63,420 bases of DNA, taken from positions 1 through 63,420 of the forward strand of contig JBJEOH010000014.1 of NCBI GenBank assembly GCA_051880615.1. The letters are read 5' to 3'. The first letter of the stretch is position 1; each line of letters begins with the position of its first letter. Positions 59,617 through 63,420 of the stretch are shown one piece after another. The notes below the pieces were generated by a model. It was not told where the DNA came from. It searched no databases and saw only the letters and a list, made by a program, of their open reading frames with translations. The stretch is from UBA7067 sp051880615 (GTDB lineage Bacteria; Bacillota; Clostridia; Oscillospirales; Acutalibacteraceae). The translations under genes were made by a program, and so were the position numbers.

Positions 59617-60327
59617 ATGTATTTTTCAGAAACCTTTACTCTGCGCAGCATCGAAAAGTTAATGCAGACCATCCCGAATTTCAGACCGAGAGGACACGGC
59701 GTGATGATCCTATGTAAGCATGAATACACCGCCAAAGACTGCGACTGCTCTTACTGCCCCTTCCATACAGGCAGAGGAAGAAAAATCGCCTGCCGCTTAG
59801 AACGCTGTGCCTGTCTCAAAGAACGCATTGAAGCAGGAGCAGCAACTCAAAAAGAAATACTGACCGAAACGATGGCGGCAATTAAGTACCCGCCGTTTGT
59901 CAGACGGCTCAATCTTTATCTTAATGAAAGCGAGGAATACCCTATGGAATTCAAGAATGAAAAGCACCGCGAGCTGTTCGGCGAGGCCGTCAGAAGAAAG
60001 GACAAAAAAGACTATGCACTGATGGCTGCCCTCTATCTTCTTACCGCAGATTTCCGACTGTGGAATACAGTCAAGCACTGTACAGAGAAAGCAATCATCG
60101 ATTTTGACCGTGTCAGACTTAAAGGTATCCACCCCACCGGATATACCCTTTACTGCTGTGCAAAGGACTTATATCTCGGTACCAAGCATATGTCGGTCAG
60201 CGATCTTGCGGATACGGAACTGATACCGCCGAAAGTCTTTGGACTCATCTGCAACGCCATGGCAATCCGCCGTTTCGGACTCGGCGCTGTAAACTTTAAT
60301 AAAGAAAGGAATCTTTGCAATGATTAA
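59617..60327 (+). CDS. Cys-rich unknown element protein
   Basis: This 236-aa protein has a dense Cys/His cluster at residues about 33-67 (CKHEYTAKDCDCSYCPFHTG and CRLERCACLKER) that probably binds zinc or an Fe-S cluster. The C-terminal part is helical (about 120-230). I do not recognise a named family. Its stop overlaps the next ATG by 8 nt, so translation is coupled. AAAGGA lies 11 nt before the ATG. Unlike its neighbours it has no acidic Met-ending tail. Confidence 0.7.
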   Translation: MYFSETFTLRSIEKLMQTIPNFRPRGHGVMILCKHEYTAKDCDCSYCPFHTGRGRKIACRLERCACLKERIEAGAATQKEILTETMAAIKYPPFVRRLNLYLNESEEYPMEFKNEKHRELFGEAVRRKDKKDYALMAALYLLTADFRLWNTVKHCTEKAIIDFDRVRLKGIHPTGYTLYCCAKDLYLGTKHMSVSDLADTELIPPKVFGLICNAMAIRRFGLGAVNFNKERNLCND

Positions 60328-61351
60328 CGCTATCGTACAAAACAAACAAGGAAAGACTGCGGTCATTGATTTGACCGTCCATTATCACGAAATATATAAG
60401 GAATTACAGAGCCTTGGCTATTACGGCTCGCCGGAGCGACTGCTTCTGAGGGACGAGGAAGATGAGGAATACAGCGTAAAGCTCTATTCCGACAGCGATA
60501 TCGGGAACAGTATGATTCTGCTTCTGAACGAAAGGGACAGCCTCTATGACGCTTATCTGCTTGACCTTGCCGTTACAAACGCAAGAGAGGAAATTAAAAC
60601 AGACCTCGAACAGAATTTACTGCATGGACAGTATACAACCTTTTCAGAGGTACTCGATGATATCAATCAAATGAAAATCGAGGCGGCCGAAACAAAGCTA
60701 ACCTTTTTCTGCCCTCTGGAAGCGACTATCTATGACGATGAAGGCTATTACAGCCCCGCATCAAATTATACGATTTCGGATAACCGCGGCAAAATCGAAG
60801 ATATGCTTGGAATAGAACAGCTTCCCGATCTCGGAGATATGGCGGAATATGTCGGAGAACACAGCGGTATCGGCAATAAGCTCATATACGCCGTATGGGG
60901 ATTGGAGGAAATCCGCGGAGAGGTATACGGGAAGATTGACTGCTATCTGACCGAAGTGCTGAATGATGAGGAAACCGAGAAATTGAGGGACGCCGTTTAC
61001 GGTCAGAATTCAGATGGATTTGGGGAGTCATTTGAACAGCGTGCTATAAAAACCGAGGATGGCGAGCTGTATGTCTCCTACTGGAACTCAAGCGGAGATT
61101 ACTTCCTATATACCGAGTCCGAGATGAATGCGCATTTACAAGGTGATGAGGTATGTCCCGCAGAGAAGGATATCCGGTCAGAGCTGGATGAGCTTGAACC
61201 TTTTATTCAAGGCTGTGAGATTCGGATGGATTACAGCGAGCCTCTTACCAAAGAAGAATTTGAAAGATATGAGGCAGCAATTGAACGAAGAAGGCAGCTT
61301 ACCGAAATGTTAGACGGTGAAGCTCCCGACTTCGGAATGACCATGCAGTAA
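60320..61351 (+). CDS. Large acidic element protein, function unknown
   Basis: This 343-aa, strongly acidic soluble protein has a start (INAIVQNKQGKTAVIDLTVH, YKELQSLGYYGSPERLLLRD) that recalls antirestriction/ArdA-like accessory proteins of clostridial conjugative elements. I cannot confirm a family. Acidic DNA mimicry is possible given the high Asp/Glu content. The C-terminus is LDGEAPDFGMTMQ, a variant of the Met tail. It overlaps the upstream gene by 8 nt. Confidence 0.65.
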   Translation: MINAIVQNKQGKTAVIDLTVHYHEIYKELQSLGYYGSPERLLLRDEEDEEYSVKLYSDSDIGNSMILLLNERDSLYDAYLLDLAVTNAREEIKTDLEQNLLHGQYTTFSEVLDDINQMKIEAAETKLTFFCPLEATIYDDEGYYSPASNYTISDNRGKIEDMLGIEQLPDLGDMAEYVGEHSGIGNKLIYAVWGLEEIRGEVYGKIDCYLTEVLNDEETEKLRDAVYGQNSDGFGESFEQRAIKTEDGELYVSYWNSSGDYFLYTESEMNAHLQGDEVCPAEKDIRSELDELEPFIQGCEIRMDYSEPLTKEEFERYEAAIERRRQLTEMLDGEAPDFGMTMQ

Positions 61352-61370
61352 GAAGGGAGTGATGTGAGAT

Positions 61371-61712
61371 ATGGCCTTGCTGTTTTCGGCGGTTACAGTA
61401 ACCTCGGAGGATGATCAGGCGGAATTCCTTGTTGGAGGAATCCCGAAAACCTATTCCGAGCTTGAGGGCTGGACCGCCTTTGATAACCTTATAAACACGG
61501 TAGACTCAGAACAGGAAATCCAAGTCCATGTGGCGGCTTGTCTCTATGGTGAAGGAGAAGCGTTTAATGCCACGCCCGAAGAAATTGCGTACCTTACCCG
61601 CAGAGCAGAGGCAGACGATAACTTCTTTTATGGCCACTGCAAGCACGCCGGACACAGCGATTTCACCTTCACATGGTCACCCGAAGAATTATACGGAATG
61701 GAGATGGAATGA
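61371..61712 (+). CDS. Small acidic element protein, function unknown
   Basis: 113 aa, acidic, with His/Cys at the end (FFYGHCKHAGHSDFTF). I do not recognise it. It follows the preceding gene by 19 bp with GAAGGGAGTG as binding site and ends WSPEELYGMEME, one base before the next start codon. Confidence 0.6.
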   Translation: MALLFSAVTVTSEDDQAEFLVGGIPKTYSELEGWTAFDNLINTVDSEQEIQVHVAACLYGEGEAFNATPEEIAYLTRRAEADDNFFYGHCKHAGHSDFTFTWSPEELYGMEME

Positions 61713-61713
61713 A

Positions 61714-62010
61714 ATGAACGAATATGAACGCTTACGGCGCATTGCCGAAAGGCACAGAGAATCCTATCCTAAAGGCACAAGGCTTATGCTTTTGAGCATG
61801 GACGATCCGTATTCACCTGTCCCGCCGGGAACGAGAGGTTCGGTTGAATTTGTCGACGATATGGCTCAAATCTTCATGCATTGGGATAACGGAAGAACTC
61901 TACCGCTTAACAGCGATGTGGACTCCTTCCGCAAGCTGACCGCCGAGGAACTGGCAGAAGAACAGGAAAATGGAATTGACGAGGATAACGGCCCCGTCAT
62001 GGGAATGTGA
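61714..62010 (+). CDS. DUF4314-type element protein
   Basis: 98 aa; the core YPKGTRLMLLSMDDPYSPVP and PGTRGSVEFVDDMAQIFMHW forms an SH3-like small barrel typical of DUF4314 proteins, which occur in conjugative elements of gut Firmicutes; function unknown. The end EEQENGIDEDNGPVMGM shows the acidic block and MGM tail. ATG 61714 lies 11 nt after GGAG; an upstream in-frame extension is out of context. Confidence 0.75.
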   Translation: MNEYERLRRIAERHRESYPKGTRLMLLSMDDPYSPVPPGTRGSVEFVDDMAQIFMHWDNGRTLPLNSDVDSFRKLTAEELAEEQENGIDEDNGPVMGM

Positions 62011-62019
62011 GGTTACGAA

Positions 62020-62166
62020 TTGAATTTGAAATATGAAATTGAAATTCCGCCTCCCCTTGCAGAACAGCTTTTACGATGTGCGTCAGAAACAGAGCTTTCC
62101 GCCGAAGAAATCGTAGGGCAGGCTATCAGAAAATATTTGGAAAGGAATGATAACATTGCCGAGTGA
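62020..62166 (+). CDS. 48-aa ribbon-helix-helix protein
   Basis: It starts with TTG about 8 nt after GTGAGG (an ATG four codons later is the alternative). The sequence reads LKYEIEIPPPLAEQLLRCAS then LSAEEIVGQAIRKYLERN: one beta strand and two helices as in Arc/CopG DNA-binding proteins. It overlaps the next gene by 11 nt. Confidence 0.6.
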   Translation: MNLKYEIEIPPPLAEQLLRCASETELSAEEIVGQAIRKYLERNDNIAE

Positions 62167-62623
62167 TGAAAAGAAAGGCATTACCGTGAAAATCGACGCA
62201 GGGCTTCATGCGGAAGTCAGGCAGTATTTAGAGGAACACGGTATGACAATGGCAGAGTTCGTAACGCTGGCGCTGGATGACGAACTCCACCCCAAAATTC
62301 AGATGAAAGAAGGAAAAAGCATGGAAAACATGAGGACAATTGCCGTTCAGGTGCCGGAGGATCTGTTTCAGAGAATCAAGGAGTACCTGCAGCGCAACAA
62401 CATGACGCAAAAGGAATTTATGATCGGGCTTATTGAGGACGAGCTGGAACGGGACTTGACCGAGCGTGAGGGCGCTGTCGAGCCTCAGAACGGCTCGGAC
62501 GAATATGAGGAAGATGAACCCGACGAGCAGGAAGAAACCGCACTTGCGGACGATTCTGACGGCTGTGAGGACTCCGAGGACGAATCCGAGGATGAAACAC
62601 AGGGACTGATAATGGGAATGTGA
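62156..62623 (+). CDS. Tandem ribbon-helix-helix protein with acidic tail
   Basis: This 155-aa protein has two RHH modules in a row: ITVKIDAGLHAEVRQYLEEH (about 10-45) and TIAVQVPEDLFQRIKEYLQR (about 59-95), each ending in a helix with DDEL or EDEL. A very acidic tail (about 100-150, mostly Asp/Glu) ends TQGLIMGM. TTG 62156 sits 9 nt after AAAGGA and is preferred; ATG 62147 has the site too close. Two RHH units in one chain could form an intramolecular dimer that binds DNA alone. Confidence 0.72.
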   Translation: MPSDEKKGITVKIDAGLHAEVRQYLEEHGMTMAEFVTLALDDELHPKIQMKEGKSMENMRTIAVQVPEDLFQRIKEYLQRNNMTQKEFMIGLIEDELERDLTEREGAVEPQNGSDEYEEDEPDEQEETALADDSDGCEDSEDESEDETQGLIMGM

Positions 62624-62652
62624 GGTGAAACGGAAAACAAATAGGAAACGGT

Positions 62653-62680
62653 CGGATTTGCTATGGCAATCCGATTTTTT
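62653..62680 (+). promoter_or_regulatory. Terminator-like hairpin with the methyltransferase start codon in its loop
   Basis: CGGATTTGC (62653-62661) pairs with GGCAATCCG (62666-62673-type arm, one bulge) and is followed by ATTTTTTG. The loop TATG carries the ATG (62663-62665). Only a weak GGAAACGG lies upstream. Confidence 0.5.
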
Positions 62681-63420
62681 GATATGTTCGCAGGGATTGG
62701 CGGTTTCCGCTCCGGCTTAACGGCTGTCGGCGGTTTTGAATGTATCGGTCACTGCGAAATCGACAAATACGCAAATCAGGCATACTGTGCCATGTATGAA
62801 ACGAGAGGTGAATATTACTGTGAAGACGCAAAAACAATCAATCCCGACGAAATGCCCGACCTTGACCTTATCTGTGCAGGATTTCCTTGTCAGAGCTTCT
62901 CAGTGGCCGGCAAGCGGCTCGGCTTCGCTGATACAAGAGGCACTCTCTTCTTTGAGGTTGCCCGAATCGCTGAAGCGAAACGGCCTGCATTTTTACTTTT
63001 GGAAAATGTCCCCGGTTTGCTATCGCATGACGGCGGCAGGACGCTTGATACCATCTTCTCCGCGCTTGTTGAGTTGGGGTATCATCTCGAATGGTGTGTG
63101 CTTAACAGCAAATATTTCGGAGTCCCGCAGCAGCGAAGGCGGCTGTTCATTGTCGGATATCGTGATGCAAGATGTGCCGGACAAATATTTCCTCTCGACT
63201 GCGGCAATGCGAAAAATCTCAAGCAACTTATCCCCGGACCGCAGGGGCAAAGAGTCTACGAGACTGACGGAATAGCCTGCACCCAATGCGCAGGCTCAGG
63301 CGGTTGGGGCGGTAAAACAGGGCTGTATTTTATAGATATGAATCCCGATCCGCAGATTACCGATGTGGCAAGGTGTATAACCGCCCGTCAGGATTCGGGA
63401 GTCAGCAACCACCGCGGAGA
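62663..63420 (+). CDS. DNA (cytosine-5) methyltransferase, partial
   Basis: 252 codons are visible and the gene runs off the right edge. Motif I is FFDMFAGIGGFRSGL, motif IV has the catalytic Cys in FPCQSFSVAGKR near residue 76, motif VI is LLENVPGLLSHDGG near 112, and motif VIII is PQQRRRLFIVGYR near 150. The target-recognition region starts near 190. It may protect the element against restriction; no cognate nuclease is seen before the edge. Confidence 0.93.
   Translation, partial: MAIRFFDMFAGIGGFRSGLTAVGGFECIGHCEIDKYANQAYCAMYETRGEYYCEDAKTINPDEMPDLDLICAGFPCQSFSVAGKRLGFADTRGTLFFEVARIAEAKRPAFLLLENVPGLLSHDGGRTLDTIFSALVELGYHLEWCVLNSKYFGVPQQRRRLFIVGYRDARCAGQIFPLDCGNAKNLKQLIPGPQGQRVYETDGIACTQCAGSGGWGGKTGLYFIDMNPDPQITDVARCITARQDSGVSNHRG

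Larger units (their letters stand above)
57899..63420 (+). mobile_element. Left part of a probable integrative element at tRNA-Arg
   Basis: From the tRNA 3' end to the window edge, all genes point one way and are small accessory genes typical of clostridial conjugative elements: a DUF4314-type protein, ribbon-helix-helix proteins, a C5 methyltransferase and several orphan proteins. Codon use shifts toward C-ending codons compared with the chromosomal genes. No integrase, relaxase or second attachment site is inside the window, so the type and right end are unknown. Confidence 0.7.

Overview
The window looks like a chromosomal segment of a Gram-positive, spore-forming gut clostridium of the Ruminococcaceae/Oscillospiraceae, probably close to Ruminococcus bromii. 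The reasons are the Firmicutes order of the S10-spc-alpha ribosomal cluster, strong Shine-Dalgarno sites, spore-envelope genes (SpoVB-, SleB- and PdaB-like), a clostridial split methionine synthase, and three secreted proteins with dockerin modules. One of these is a GH13 amylase with a CBM26-like starch-binding module, the hallmark of an amylosome-type starch degrader. The species is an inference; no rRNA gene lies in the window.

Region by region: 0.3-8.6 kb holds an XRE-cupin regulator with an acyl-CoA ligase, an HD hydrolase, gap, rny and a SpoVB-like flippase, with a repeat-rich gap at 6.66-7.09 kb. 8.8-16.1 kb holds a heterodimeric ABC exporter and three envelope hydrolases (Ig-like/SleB, S66 carboxypeptidase, PdaB-like deacetylase). 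16.3-29.8 kb holds leuCD, a Crp/Fnr regulator, a leucine-rich-repeat dockerin protein, a YeiH-type permease, purL, ribF, a Nudix hydrolase, an M14 peptidase and lexA. 30-36.2 kb holds metF, a MetH reactivation protein and metH in one operon, then two tandem Tim44-like zinc-ribbon membrane proteins. 36.3-41.5 kb holds the dockerin amylase, a CYTH protein, a dockerin/Ig/C39-like cysteine peptidase and a cobalamin adenosyltransferase.

42-57.6 kb is one uninterrupted ribosomal super-operon: S10, L3, L4, L23, L2, S19, L22, S3, L16, L29, S17, L14, L24, L5, S14, S8, L6, L18, S5, L30, L15, secY, adk, map, a KOW protein, infA, L36, S13, S11, S4, rpoA, L17. It has its own promoter and a structured 260-nt leader.

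At 57.82 kb a tRNA-Arg(CCG) marks a sharp change. From there to the right edge are the accessory genes of a probable integrative element: an ADP-ribosyltransferase-like protein, several unknown proteins, a DUF4314-type protein, stacked ribbon-helix-helix modules and a C5 cytosine methyltransferase cut by the window end. Five of these proteins end in an acidic stretch followed by a short hydrophobic tail ending in Met (one with a trailing Gln). I consider this the best candidate for something undescribed.

A second theme is a dispersed intergenic repeat, with a GCCGC-TTGCGGC core, GACAACCA and degenerate CACTCT/AGAGTG tracts, seen in several places and in one case supplying the ribosome-binding site of a regulator gene.
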